Assembly (NCBI GenBank): GCA_016720905.1
Contig: JADKJT010000034.1
Location: 186,001 to 250,000 of the forward strand
Reading direction: 5' to 3'
DNA from: Gemmatimonadaceae bacterium
GTDB lineage: Bacteria > Gemmatimonadota > Gemmatimonadetes > Gemmatimonadales > Gemmatimonadaceae
DNA length: 64,000 bases
In this document: positions 37,455-46,382 of the stretch, piece by piece
Layout: every line of letters starts with the position of its first letter
Position numbering within the stretch: position 1 is the first letter of the stretch
Program-made: the position numbers and the translations under genes
Notes under the pieces: model-generated
Database searches by the model: none
Told to the model about the DNA's origin: nothing
What the model saw: only the letters and a program-made list of their open reading frames with translations

Positions 37455-37475
37455 TTCGCGAAGGACCTTCGCGAA
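37455..37475. terminator. Perfect 21-base palindrome between convergent genes
   Basis: TTCGCGAAGG (37455-37464), a central A, then CCTTCGCGAA (37466-37475) form an exact inverted repeat. It lies between the transketolase stop (37447) and the stop of the convergent deacylase gene (37494). A hairpin with a 7-bp stem and 7-base loop is likely in either transcript, suggesting a shared bidirectional terminator; the T-rich run after it is weak. Confidence 0.5.
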
Positions 37476-37493
37476 CTTGGCGCCCTTTGCGGT

Positions 37494-39104
37494 TCAATTG
37501 TTTCTTTCCGCCGCCTTCACCACACGCCGCAGCCCGCGCCCGGCCAGTGTGCCGGTGATCTTCCCCTCGCTCACCGCCGCTTTGCCGTTCACGAACACCC
37601 ACCGCATGCCCGACGCCAGCTTGGTCGGCTCCATGTAGGTGGCTTCGTCGCGAATCGTTTTCGGATCGAAAACAATCACATCGGCAAAGGCACCCGCGCG
37701 CAGCAGGCCACGCTCGGTCAATCCGTAGGTCTCGGCCACCTGCCCTGATGACGCACGTACCATGCGTTGCATGGTGATGACGGGCTTGTCCAGCACGTAG
37801 CGACGGATCTTGCGTGGATACGTCCCGTACAGTCTCGGATGTCCGTCCGATCCATCGGAACTGGTCATCACGTGCGGATCACGCATGAACGTTTCGATAT
37901 CGGCCTCGGTCATGTTGAATGAGGCGACGCCCATGTCCAAACCGTCGCGAATCATTTCCAGGGCGGTTTGTACCGCGGTCTTCCCACGTTCGGCCGCCAC
38001 CTGCTTCAGCGTTTTCCCCACGTACGGCTTGGCGGCCGCGCTGCCGTTGATGAGCAGAATCGTGCTGTCGCCGCCGCGCCGCCGCAGGTTGTCGCGCATT
38101 TCCAGCAACATGGTTTCACGTTGCCCCACGTCGGCGATGCGCGCGTTCATGGAATCCCGACCACCGGCCTGTACCCAGCGCGGCAAAAGGGCGGCACTGA
38201 GCCCTGTTCCGCTGGCTGTCCACGGATACTGATCGGCCGTGACGGTGCACCCACGCTTCCGCGCCTCGGCCATGATGGCCAACACGCTGTCCGCCTTGCC
38301 CCACACGTCCACGCCCAGCGCCTTGATGTGGCCGACGTTTGCCGTCAAGCCAGACTCACAGCCAATGCGCAGCGTCTCGCGCACCGACGCCAGCAGTCCG
38401 ATGGAATACGAACTCTCATCGCGTTGATGCGTATCGTATACGCCACCGAACGGTTTGGCTGCCGACACCACGGCGATCACTTCCTCGGTGTTGGCGTAAC
38501 TCTGCGGCGCGTAGAACAGCCCCGAACCCACGCCGTACGCGCCCTCGCGCATGGCCTGGGTGATGAGTGTGCGCATGGAGTCGATTTGCCTCTTGTTGGC
38601 CGGTGCCGATGACGCACCCATGACCCGACTGCGCACGGTGCCAAAGCCGGTCAGTGCGTAGCTGTTGGTGCCAAGTCCGGCGCGTTCCGATTCGCCAAGG
38701 ATGCGCGCGACGTCGATCGGGCCACGCCCGTCGGCACCCAATACCACTGTGGTAATGCCCTGCATCAGCGACGACGCATTCTGGCGACGCTCGGCATTCA
38801 GTCGAGGCAGGCCTTCGTAGGTGTGCGTGTGCGGATCGATGAAGCCGGGTGACACGATCAGCCCGGTCGCATCGATGCGCGTGGTGGCCTTCGTGCCAGC
38901 TGGTGCACGGCCAACCAGCACGATGCGATCACCGCGAAGGCCGATGTCGGTGATGCGGCCCGGTCCCCCTGTGCCGTCGTACACTGTGGCACCGGTAATC
39001 AGGACGTCGAGCGTGGTTTGGGCGCTGAGCCCAAGTGGCGTCGCAACGGCAGCAGCCAGGAGTGCGCCGGCAAGCGCCCGTCGAATGCGATGAGTTGGCA
39101 TCAT
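37494..39104 (-). CDS. N-acyl-D-amino-acid deacylase (D-aminoacylase family), exported
   Basis: A 536-residue amidohydrolase-superfamily enzyme with a signal peptide (1-28, ending LGLSAQ). Metal ligands H92 and H94 are in FIDPHTHTYEG. Other hallmarks are GIGSGLFY-like GVGSGLFYAP, THQRDESS, NVGHIKALG, TADQYPWTASGTGL, and the SSDGSDGHPRLYGTYPRKIRRY block, followed by GLTERGLLRAGAFADVIVFDP at the end. It probably removes acyl groups from N-acyl-D-amino acids or related molecules in the periplasm. The start is at 39104. Confidence 0.9.
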   Translation of the reverse strand: MMPTHRIRRALAGALLAAAVATPLGLSAQTTLDVLITGATVYDGTGGPGRITDIGLRGDRIVLVGRAPAGTKATTRIDATGLIVSPGFIDPHTHTYEGLPRLNAERRQNASSLMQGITTVVLGADGRGPIDVARILGESERAGLGTNSYALTGFGTVRSRVMGASSAPANKRQIDSMRTLITQAMREGAYGVGSGLFYAPQSYANTEEVIAVVSAAKPFGGVYDTHQRDESSYSIGLLASVRETLRIGCESGLTANVGHIKALGVDVWGKADSVLAIMAEARKRGCTVTADQYPWTASGTGLSAALLPRWVQAGGRDSMNARIADVGQRETMLLEMRDNLRRRGGDSTILLINGSAAAKPYVGKTLKQVAAERGKTAVQTALEMIRDGLDMGVASFNMTEADIETFMRDPHVMTSSDGSDGHPRLYGTYPRKIRRYVLDKPVITMQRMVRASSGQVAETYGLTERGLLRAGAFADVIVFDPKTIRDEATYMEPTKLASGMRWVFVNGKAAVSEGKITGTLAGRGLRRVVKAAERNN

Positions 39105-39141
39105 GCCAACAACATACGCCGGCTCACCAGACAGGCCAGCG

Positions 39142-40884
39142 TCAGCCGGAAGCGAGTCGCGTCATGGCCCCTTCCAGAAACGCCGCGCGCCAGGCTTCCA
39201 GTTGCTCGACACTCACACTCGCCGACGCCGCTACCGTTGCCGGGGATTCGCCGCGGAGCAGCCGCAGCACCAGCGCGCTCTTCCCGTCCGGGCTCGAAAC
39301 GTCGGGCGAGGGCCGCGTCGGGTGTGGGACGGTATGCGTCGCCACACTCGACGCTCGCCGTCGCGCTTCAATGGCCTTCACCACGACGGCACTCAACGAC
39401 TTCACGTACTCCAGCGCCACGCGGTCGGGCACCGGTTCGCCATCGGCGCGATCGCCATACAGACAGCCCACCATGGTCCTGGCCACGGCAATCGGGAAGA
39501 CGCCAAACTGCGCGGCGCCCACCTGCTGCACCCAACGCGTCTCTGACGACGTGGGCGCGCGGTCCACCGGCACGTAGGTCGCGTGGCGCTGCTGCATCAT
39601 GGCCACCACTGGTCCACCCTGTGCGGTCATCGGGAAATCAAAGCGCGTCATCAGTGCTTCGACCCCGGTACCCAGACCGGATCGTGCTGAAAGGCGGGTG
39701 CGGTCAGCGTTCAGTACACAGGCAATCACCCGATCGAACGGCCCGCCGCGCAGCGCGGCTTCCAATGCCAGCAACAGGACTTCTCCCAGCTCCGCCCCCG
39801 ATCCCGGGTCCACCTTGCTCTCCAGTTCCTGACGCAAACGACGACGAAGCGCCGGAGATCCCGGTGTGTCGTGGTGGTTCACGGTCTCGATTTCCCACTC
39901 GCCGGTTGGCGTGGCCGACAAGCCCATCGCCATGCGCGCCGCATCCGCGAGTTCCTTGAGCTGCCGTGCTTCCATCGGCACCTTGGCACTGCTGAACAGC
40001 TCGCGCGTTTCATCGAGCGCCGCTTCCACCACGTCGCGCACCTGCTCGCGCGAGACTTTCAAGTGCGCGGCATGGCGCTCCATCGCCGCGTGGACGGCAC
40101 GTTCGGCATCGTGTTCGCCGGTCGCATCGTGTCGATAGATGGCCAGTGTCAGATCGTGGCTGAACGCCGTGATGGCGCTGGCGTCCGACGACACCGCACC
40201 CGGTCTCGCCCGAATGCCCTGCACCACCGTGTCCGGCATTCCCCAGTGGCGGGCCACGGCGACGGCCAGATCTTCGTAGCGAAACCCCAGCACCGCGTGG
40301 GCGGCCCCGGTCAGTGTCTGTCCTGTGCCCTCGGTGCGCTCCTGAATGCGGGCATAGTCATCCGGGAAGTGACAGGCGATGAGCACTTCCCCGAGATTGC
40401 GGAACATGCCGCACAGGTGCGCCTCTTCCGGATCACCGCGCTGCAGACGCGACGAGACCTCGCGCGCGTGGTTGGCCGTGATCAGCGACATCACCATCAG
40501 CTCCTTGAGCACTGGCGAGCGTTTGCTGTAGTTCTCGAACAACAGCAGGCTGCTGGCCAGATGCCGTACCGTGCGCGCGCCCAGCATCATCATCGCGTGC
40601 GTCGCGCTTTGAATGGGCCGACCGGTGCGTCGATAGTGCACGGTGTTGGCAGTTCGCACCACGCCCAACGTAAGGCTGTACTCGCGCAGCACGACGTTGG
40701 CGAGGCGCTGCAGTGAACTGGCATCATCGTCGATCAATGAGATCGTGTCGATGATCTGTCGCGACAGTGCGGGAAAGTCGCTGGCCTCCTGGATGCGCGC
40801 CAGGCGCGCGTCCACCAGCGACTGCTGGTCCGCATCGCTATCGACACGCCGCGTTGGAGTGGCGAGCTGTCCGTTCACGGCCAT
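39142..40884 (-). CDS. HDOD plus GAF-like signalling protein
   Basis: A 580-residue soluble protein. Residues about 25-230 are an HDOD domain: IQEASDFPALSRQIIDTISLIDDD, LANVVLREYSLTLGVVRTANTVHY, and the hydrolase-like but degenerate HLCGMFRNLGEVLIACHF. A helical linker follows, then a GAF-like domain at about 335-490 (LLLALEAALRGGPFDRVIACVLN, GVFPIAVARTMVGCLYGD), and a C-terminal helix-turn-helix-like segment (LLRGESPATVAASASVSVEQLEAWR). HDOD proteins act in signalling scaffolds. The ATG at 40884 is used; a TTG at 40896 is an alternative. Confidence 0.82.
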   Translation of the reverse strand: MAVNGQLATPTRRVDSDADQQSLVDARLARIQEASDFPALSRQIIDTISLIDDDASSLQRLANVVLREYSLTLGVVRTANTVHYRRTGRPIQSATHAMMMLGARTVRHLASSLLLFENYSKRSPVLKELMVMSLITANHAREVSSRLQRGDPEEAHLCGMFRNLGEVLIACHFPDDYARIQERTEGTGQTLTGAAHAVLGFRYEDLAVAVARHWGMPDTVVQGIRARPGAVSSDASAITAFSHDLTLAIYRHDATGEHDAERAVHAAMERHAAHLKVSREQVRDVVEAALDETRELFSSAKVPMEARQLKELADAARMAMGLSATPTGEWEIETVNHHDTPGSPALRRRLRQELESKVDPGSGAELGEVLLLALEAALRGGPFDRVIACVLNADRTRLSARSGLGTGVEALMTRFDFPMTAQGGPVVAMMQQRHATYVPVDRAPTSSETRWVQQVGAAQFGVFPIAVARTMVGCLYGDRADGEPVPDRVALEYVKSLSAVVVKAIEARRRASSVATHTVPHPTRPSPDVSSPDGKSALVLRLLRGESPATVAASASVSVEQLEAWRAAFLEGAMTRLASG

Positions 40885-41014
40885 CGTGCCTGTCAACCTC
40901 GGAGAAGGGGATTCCCTGAGAGTATCGGCAGGTGGGGGGTGGCTACTTCACTATTGTGGCGACGTGCGGCAACCTTCACGTTGAGCTCACCTGGCGTCCA
41001 CTGTCACCACGCGC
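40885..41014. other. Divergent spacer with no distinct motif
   Basis: This 130-base gap separates the HDOD gene (minus) from the FHA cluster (plus) and should contain both promoters. I saw a G-rich GGTGGGGGGTGG and a possible TATTGT box but nothing that decides a promoter. Confidence 0.3.
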
Positions 41015-41734
41015 ATGTCCACCGAACGGCGATTCAACGAGCAGGAAACCGCCTACATCCTTGAGCGGGCGGCCGCCGCCGAGCCCGCCGCGAGCGACGA
41101 CGGGATGTCGCCGACGAGCGCCGACCAACGCCCGGGGGTGCCGCAAGGCATGACGCTGCAGCAGCTGCAGGACATCGCGGCTGAAGTCGGCTTGAACACG
41201 GCAGCCGTATCCGCCGCGGCACAGTCCATCGAACGCGGCGATCTGGTCCCTACGCAGCAGCGAACCTATGCCGGACTGCCGGTGGGTGTCACGCGCACCA
41301 TCGAACTGGGACGAGCCGTCACCGACGCGGAATGGGAGCGCATGGTGGTGGCGCTACGCGAGACGTTCCAGGCCCGCGGGACAATGGTGACCGAAGGATC
41401 GCTGCGTCATTGGAGCAATGGCAATCTGCAGGCGCTGTTGGAACCCACCGCCACTGGTCATCGGCTGCGCCTGCAAACCCGCAAGGGCGACACGGGGTTG
41501 ATGATCGGCATCGGCGTGGGCACGATGCTCATGGGCGGTGTGCTTGGCATCGCGCTCGCCTTGTCGTCCACTCCACTGCACACCACACACCCGTGGTGGC
41601 TCCCGACGCTGTTTGGAGCGGTTGGTTTGGCGCTGATTGCCCGGCCGGTGTTCACCCTGCCCACCTGGGCCCGTACGCGCGCCGCGCAGATGGAACAGTT
41701 CGCGGAAACCGCCGCGCGTATCCTGAAGCCGTGA
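41015..41734 (+). CDS. Two-TM hypothetical protein leading the FHA cluster
   Basis: A 239-residue protein. Residues 1-80 are soluble with RFNEQETAYILERAA, then a helical LQQLQDIAAEVGLNTAAVSAAAQS segment that resembles the helical repeat often seen at the N-terminus of membrane proteins in this phylum. The middle (90-155) has a beta-type stretch; two TM helices lie near 165-187 and 193-213. Function unknown. The stop shares a base with the next start (TGATG), so it is coupled to the FHA gene. Confidence 0.6.
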   Translation: MSTERRFNEQETAYILERAAAAEPAASDDGMSPTSADQRPGVPQGMTLQQLQDIAAEVGLNTAAVSAAAQSIERGDLVPTQQRTYAGLPVGVTRTIELGRAVTDAEWERMVVALRETFQARGTMVTEGSLRHWSNGNLQALLEPTATGHRLRLQTRKGDTGLMIGIGVGTMLMGGVLGIALALSSTPLHTTHPWWLPTLFGAVGLALIARPVFTLPTWARTRAAQMEQFAETAARILKP

Positions 41735-43041
41735 TGGGCGCGCGACTCGAGCCGGTACCGCCCACGCCAGGGGAATCCGTCCGGCTCGACGATCGCACGC
41801 GATGCATTGTCGGCACGGCGAGCGATGCCGACGTGCGCCTCGATGACCCGCACGTCCGGGCGCATCACTGCCGTCTGGAGTGTCGCGACGACCGGTGGCT
41901 GATTCTCGATGGCGATCCGACGGTCACGGTGAACGGCCACGCGCTCACCGGTCCCATGCGCCTGTTCGATCGCGATGTTATCACCCTTTCCTCCGCGCAC
42001 CAGTGGGAGTTTGTCAGCGGCGAGCGCCGCACCGTGGAGTTGCCGATCCCTGGCGCGCGGCAGGTGCCGCGCAGGCGCCGCCCAACGGATGGATTTGAAT
42101 TGCCCAGGCGTCCGTTTCCGTGGAGAGTTGCGGGCATGGTGTCTGCGGCGTGCCTGCTGGCCGCGGTCGCGCTTTTTGCACTCTGGTACTTCCGGCGCGC
42201 CACCGCCGATCCGGATGCGATACTGTCCGACCGGCAAGCCATCCGCTTCGACTCGCTGTTGGTGGTTGCCTATGATCATCTTGAGCGGGGCAACTCGCTG
42301 CTTGAACTTGGCATTCGGGACGACGCGGCGCAGGAGTTCGCACGCGGCATCAATACGCTGGCACTCAGTGATTTGCGCGATCACCCGCAGGTGCGACCCC
42401 GAATCCTGGCGCTCGAGAGTTCTGTTGCGGCCATGTATCGGGAACGGCGGCTCGTTGTTCCCGACGCCTACGTCGGCGCGCGATCATCCATGTCGGCAGA
42501 CAAGATCCGCACCGCCGCGCTGTCACGCAATCAGTTCTCGCATGCGTTCGACCTGGTGTCGGGCGCATTCCGGTTGCGTTTCGGTGCATCCATTGTCGTG
42601 GTGGGCCGGGATCACGCCGAGCATCTCACGCTGTACGGGGAAGGCGGCGCGCTCGATCTGCGCAGCCTGACCATGTCAGCGGAACAGGTTGCGTTCGTGA
42701 TCACCCAGTGTCGCTCGTACGGCATTCGGGTGAAGGATTTCTCGCAGGACTCCATATTGCGGCGTCAGGTTGACGCGGCCGTCCGTGCGGGGCTGCCCGA
42801 CCGGGCCGGCACGGGACTGCATCTGCACATCGACCGTTTCGCCGATCGTCGAGACCGGTGGACGATCGGAGCGATTTCCGACCGACCACCCCTGTCAGGA
42901 AGTGGTCAGACCAGCAGGAACTTGAGTCGAGTCACACCCGATAAGGTGAACTCGGACCCATCCTCCAGCAGGCGAGGTTCGCCGCGTTCGACCGCGTCGT
43001 CGTCAACCGACGTCCCATTCAGGCTGGAGTCAATAAGATAG
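41734..43041 (+). CDS. FHA-TM protein with a hedgehog/M15-peptidase-like C-terminus
   Basis: 435 residues. Residues about 16-92 look like a forkhead-associated (phosphothreonine-binding) domain: CIVGTASDADVRLDDPHVRAHHCRLE, VTVNGH, LFDRDVITL. A TM helix lies near 131-153. The extracytoplasmic part contains H297 (AEHLTLYG), D308 (GGALDLR) and HLHI at 363-366, the H/D/H order of M15/hedgehog-type zinc peptidases. The last 45 residues are low-complexity and antisense to the convergent FHA gene. The ATG at 41734 shares a base with the previous stop. Confidence 0.65.
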   Translation: MGARLEPVPPTPGESVRLDDRTRCIVGTASDADVRLDDPHVRAHHCRLECRDDRWLILDGDPTVTVNGHALTGPMRLFDRDVITLSSAHQWEFVSGERRTVELPIPGARQVPRRRRPTDGFELPRRPFPWRVAGMVSAACLLAAVALFALWYFRRATADPDAILSDRQAIRFDSLLVVAYDHLERGNSLLELGIRDDAAQEFARGINTLALSDLRDHPQVRPRILALESSVAAMYRERRLVVPDAYVGARSSMSADKIRTAALSRNQFSHAFDLVSGAFRLRFGASIVVVGRDHAEHLTLYGEGGALDLRSLTMSAEQVAFVITQCRSYGIRVKDFSQDSILRRQVDAAVRAGLPDRAGTGLHLHIDRFADRRDRWTIGAISDRPPLSGSGQTSRNLSRVTPDKVNSDPSSSRRGSPRSTASSSTDVPFRLESIR

Positions 43042-43841
43042 TAGTTGCCGTCCTTGCGCAGGATCGCGCAGTGATAGCGCGAGACGTACGCGGACTCATC
43101 GCTGAGCACCAGATCGTTCTTTTCCTCGGGGCGATCGGATTCCGCCGACCCGATACGGAAGATGGGGCCGGACATCGTGTACATCTTGCCCCGACCCACG
43201 CCGTCGATGATGCGCAGCATGGCCGTGCGCTGCTCGGCTTTGCGGTGCTCCAGATCTGCCGCGCGTGCCCGTCGAACGGCCATCACGCGCGCCGTTGCGG
43301 CCAGCGTCATCGCCGTCACCAGCACGAGGCCGGCGGCGATGTACACGGCCAATTGCAGCTGGCGTGCCCGCTGCAGGGCGATCACCCGCTCCTTGAACGC
43401 CAGCGCCCGCTGATTATCCGGTTGCGTTGCCAGGACCATCGTGACAATCGAATCCGCGCGGGGCAACGCGCGCGCCGTCATCGCTCGCTGAATCGACGAC
43501 AGCTGGTCGTCGATCTGCGCCTCGCGGGCCTCGACCGCCCGCCGCGCCGAGTCGGCGGCGACGGCGATGTCGTAATCCCGGATGGCGGCGCGATACCGCT
43601 CGTCAACGAGGGCGTTGCCCATCCCCTCAAGCTGAATGCGCTTCCAGCAATCCGTGCGATCGCGAATGCCGGCGATGGTTGACGCCGTTACCGAATCGAC
43701 GTGATCGCAGTAGCGCATCAGCGTGCCCCGTTCCTGCGTGCGCGCGTCGCTCGCTGCAGTGCGTTGGGCATGCGCGGCGGCGTAGGACAGCGGGAGCGCG
43801 ACGGCGCACACCACTATGCGCGACAGGGATGCCGCACTCAT
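42906..43841 (-). CDS. Membrane protein with cytoplasmic C-terminal FHA domain
   Basis: A 311-residue protein. It has a signal peptide or first TM (8-26), a periplasmic helical region (about 45-160, LVDERYRAAIRDYDIAVAADSARRAVEAREAQIDDQL), and a TM helix near 163-185. The C-terminal FHA domain spans about 212-310: FRIGSAESDRPEEKNDLVLSDES, the binding-loop SRYHC at 254-258, and NGTSVDDD at 275-282. Its orientation is opposite to the FHA protein at 41734. It is coupled by ATGA to the preceding minus-strand gene, and its 3' end overlaps the convergent gene by 136 bases. Confidence 0.8.
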   Translation of the reverse strand: MSAASLSRIVVCAVALPLSYAAAHAQRTAASDARTQERGTLMRYCDHVDSVTASTIAGIRDRTDCWKRIQLEGMGNALVDERYRAAIRDYDIAVAADSARRAVEAREAQIDDQLSSIQRAMTARALPRADSIVTMVLATQPDNQRALAFKERVIALQRARQLQLAVYIAAGLVLVTAMTLAATARVMAVRRARAADLEHRKAEQRTAMLRIIDGVGRGKMYTMSGPIFRIGSAESDRPEEKNDLVLSDESAYVSRYHCAILRKDGNYYLIDSSLNGTSVDDDAVERGEPRLLEDGSEFTLSGVTRLKFLLV

Positions 43842-44605
43842 GGGCGAGTCCGGGGCAGCGTCGCCGACTCGTGCGTGGGCTCTTCCGGCGTGCGCGGCTT
43901 CGCCTCGCGCGGTGCAACGCCACGGAGTTGCTCGAGTTCCTGCGTGGACAGCAGCGCCCGCGCCGCCGCCACTTGTTGGGCCAGGTCCTCCTCCGAATCC
44001 CGATGCTCCTCCCACAGGAAGTGGGGCACGTACAGCAGCAACAGCAGGCCCGTCGCGGACAATACGAGCAACAGCAACGGGCGTATGCGTGGCGAGTCGC
44101 CGCCCACGGCAAGGGCGTCTCGGATTGGCGCGGGCAACGACGCCGAGTCCGCCGTGCCGGTAAAGGCGGGCAGTGACAGCAGAGGCGGACGCCACGCAGC
44201 GCGCAATCGCAGCGTCTGACCCGAGGCAGCAGACAGCGAGATCGTGCCAAGCAGGGAAGTCCGTCCCAGCGACATCGCTTTCAGCACCGGAACGCCAAAC
44301 ACGGGCGTGATGTCTGGCTGCGTTGCGCCGGAAATGCGCGTCTGGTCCGCGCCAATCATCCCCACCCCGGCCAGTTGCGCGCTCCAATGCGGCATGGACG
44401 TTCCGCTCGCGCCGCCAATCATACCGTCGGGCGGCAACACGAGCCGCGATGCCAGACACGCGGCGTCGCGGTTCGGGGTGCAGCGCACCAGCCGGAATCG
44501 GGCCACCACTGGGCCCGTGGTCGCGGCCTGCGCGTTCACGTCCCGGCCTGGCCACCCCAACCACATGGACGCAATCAGTCCGAGTATCCACCGCGTCGAC
44601 GTCAC
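43838..44605 (-). CDS. Single-pass membrane protein with periplasmic domain, unknown
   Basis: A 255-residue protein. N-terminal signal (residues about 5-28, ending DVNAQA), then a periplasmic domain of about 140 residues containing FRLVRCTPNRDAACLASRL with two cysteines likely bonded. A TM helix (around 178-200, PLLLLVLSATGLLLLLYVPHFLW) is followed by a cytoplasmic helical tail (EEHRDSEEDLAQQVAAARALLSTQELEQL). No family recognised. The GTG at 44605 overlaps the upstream stop (GTGA). Being between FHA-type genes, it may be part of their complex. Confidence 0.55.
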   Translation of the reverse strand: MTSTRWILGLIASMWLGWPGRDVNAQAATTGPVVARFRLVRCTPNRDAACLASRLVLPPDGMIGGASGTSMPHWSAQLAGVGMIGADQTRISGATQPDITPVFGVPVLKAMSLGRTSLLGTISLSAASGQTLRLRAAWRPPLLSLPAFTGTADSASLPAPIRDALAVGGDSPRIRPLLLLVLSATGLLLLLYVPHFLWEEHRDSEEDLAQQVAAARALLSTQELEQLRGVAPREAKPRTPEEPTHESATLPRTRP

Positions 44606-45435
44606 GCGCGACGTCTCAATGTCAAACGGTACCGGTGACGACCGACGGCCAGGATTGCATCGCGCGTGACGGGAATGGCGCGGTACAACGGATAGCCATT
44701 GAGTACCGCGCCTGCGGGCGGTGGATACACGTACACAGCGCCGTCGACACATCCCACCTGCGACTCGGCAAGCCCTCTCGACCACCCTTCTTCAATCGCG
44801 CATTCATGCAGGGACCACATGGACGGCCGCTCATCGCGCGGAGGAAGCACCTGCACCACGATTGGTGCGCGCCACAGGGCCGGACCCACCGCGGCAAATC
44901 CGATTGCGGCACCACACCACGTCATGGCCACTGGCCACCACAGTTCAGTCGGACCGGGTAAGCTGAGCGTCGCACCGGCCACGGCTCCACCCAACGCACC
45001 CAATGCGAAGCTCTCGGCAGTCGACGCCAGATGCCGCGTGCGCGAATAGCACGAGAGCGCGGCGGCCGCGCATGCCGCCATCAGCGACCAGGTAGCCATG
45101 CGCTCAAGCACAAATCCCCTGGGGGACATGCTCCCGCGCAAAGCCAGGCCGAGACTGGCCGCGACCAGTGCGCCAACGCCGCCCATCAGTGCGCCGGCGA
45201 CCAATGCGGGCATCAGTGGTTCGCGTCGATGCCGTGCCCGCATGGTGAGAACCCCCGCACCGCTGCACGCACCAATGGTCAACGCGACCAGCTGATCAAT
45301 CCGGTCGTACGACGACAGCCATGTCGTGCTGTCGGTCCAGCCGCTCGCGATGGCCCATGCCACGGCGCCACCGATCCATCCGGTGACGACGGCGGCCGAT
45401 AAACTCGGGGACAGCGCTCGCGACACTGACACCAT
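44602..45435 (-). CDS. Multi-pass membrane protein with FHA-like C-terminal segment
   Basis: A 277-residue protein with about six TM helices in residues 1-200. A soluble C-terminus follows (about 205-277), in which LNGYPLYRAIPVTRDAILAVGRHRYRLTL resembles the last strands of an FHA domain (NG, then an I/L strand, G, hydrophobic strand). The first FHA half, with the phosphothreonine-binding Arg and Ser, is not clear, so it may be a degenerate FHA. It starts at ATG 45435, eight bases after the SEL1 gene. Confidence 0.55.
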   Translation of the reverse strand: MVSVSRALSPSLSAAVVTGWIGGAVAWAIASGWTDSTTWLSSYDRIDQLVALTIGACSGAGVLTMRARHRREPLMPALVAGALMGGVGALVAASLGLALRGSMSPRGFVLERMATWSLMAACAAAALSCYSRTRHLASTAESFALGALGGAVAGATLSLPGPTELWWPVAMTWCGAAIGFAAVGPALWRAPIVVQVLPPRDERPSMWSLHECAIEEGWSRGLAESQVGCVDGAVYVYPPPAGAVLNGYPLYRAIPVTRDAILAVGRHRYRLTLRRRA

Positions 45436-45443
45436 GCGCTCGT

Positions 45444-46292
45444 TCAGCGGGTCAGGGCGCGCACTTTGTCCGCGGCGTCGCCGAAATTCTGGTCGGCGGC
45501 CTTGCGATACCACTCAAGCGCCTGACGCTTGTCTTTGCGCGCGCCGAGTCGTCCGCGTTCGTACGCCTGTCCCAGTGCGTATTGCGCCGCCGCGTGTCCA
45601 CCGTCCGCGGCGCGTGTGTACCAACGCAGTGCGGCCGACTGGTCCTTCTTGATGCCGCGCCCGCGCTCAAGCGCGAGCGCGAATTGAAACATCGACTCGA
45701 TGTCTCCATTGTTGGCCGCATCGGTGAACCACTTCGTGGCCTGCTGGTCGCTGCGCCCCGTTCCCCGACCTTCGAGGTACAGCATTGCCAATTGTCGCTG
45801 GGCCAGCGCCTTCCCGCTTGCCGCCTCGCTGGCGCACGCGTCAAACGCATCGTTCCATGCCCCAGCGGTAACGTGCTGCTCACAGAGTGATCCGCGGCGA
45901 CGGGTGGGATTGTCGGCGACCCGTGGCGGAGTTGGCACCTTGGCTGCGGATTTCGACGGAGCAGGCGTTGGGGCAGGTGCCTTTGCCTGCTCCTTGGCCT
46001 TTGCAAGCGCCGGCTTGGTGACGGCCGTCGGCTTCGGGGCAATCGGCAACGCCGGGACGACAGAGTCGACCTGGCGCGCCGAGTCGACCACCGGTGCGGC
46101 CACCGGTGCCCTGACTGCAGTCACCATCGGCGCCACGCGTGCATCACCGGCATCCGGCGAAGGCAGTGTCAGTAGGGCAATCGCCACGACCATCAGTCCC
46201 GGCACGGTGACTCCAATGATCACTTTCTCGTGCGCGTCAAGCGCGCGTCGAGTGGGTGGTGGTGCCGGTGGCTGCGAGGAGGGTGCGGGCAT
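45444..46292 (-). CDS. SEL1-repeat protein with N-terminal TM anchor
   Basis: A 282-residue protein. An N-terminal TM helix (about 23-44, KVIIGVTVPGLMVVAIALLTL) is followed by a Pro/Ala/Lys-rich linker (about 45-135) and then three SEL1-type repeats (about 155-270): LAMLYLEGRGTGRSDQQATKWFTDAA, FALALERGRGIKKDQSAALRWYTRAA, and LGQAYERGRLGARKDKRQALEWYRKAA. SEL1 repeats bind partners. It heads the four-gene minus-strand membrane cluster with the FHA proteins and is divergent from the SLOG-SLATT gene across about 90 bases. Confidence 0.85.
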   Translation of the reverse strand: MPAPSSQPPAPPPTRRALDAHEKVIIGVTVPGLMVVAIALLTLPSPDAGDARVAPMVTAVRAPVAAPVVDSARQVDSVVPALPIAPKPTAVTKPALAKAKEQAKAPAPTPAPSKSAAKVPTPPRVADNPTRRRGSLCEQHVTAGAWNDAFDACASEAASGKALAQRQLAMLYLEGRGTGRSDQQATKWFTDAANNGDIESMFQFALALERGRGIKKDQSAALRWYTRAADGGHAAAQYALGQAYERGRLGARKDKRQALEWYRKAADQNFGDAADKVRALTR

Positions 46293-46382
46293 TGCGGCAG
46301 ACGTGGCGTGATCCCTGGGAGGATGATCGCGAATATAGCCCCTGACTTGCCGATTTCGCGAAGTAGTCACCAAGTTCTGCGC
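46293..46382. promoter_or_regulatory. Divergent spacer between the SEL1 and SLOG-SLATT genes
   Basis: Only about 90 bases part the two outward-facing groups, so their promoters must overlap. I see a GGGAGG directly before an in-frame ATG at 46323, which is too close to be a good ribosome site. No clear -10 or -35 hexamers. Confidence 0.4.
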
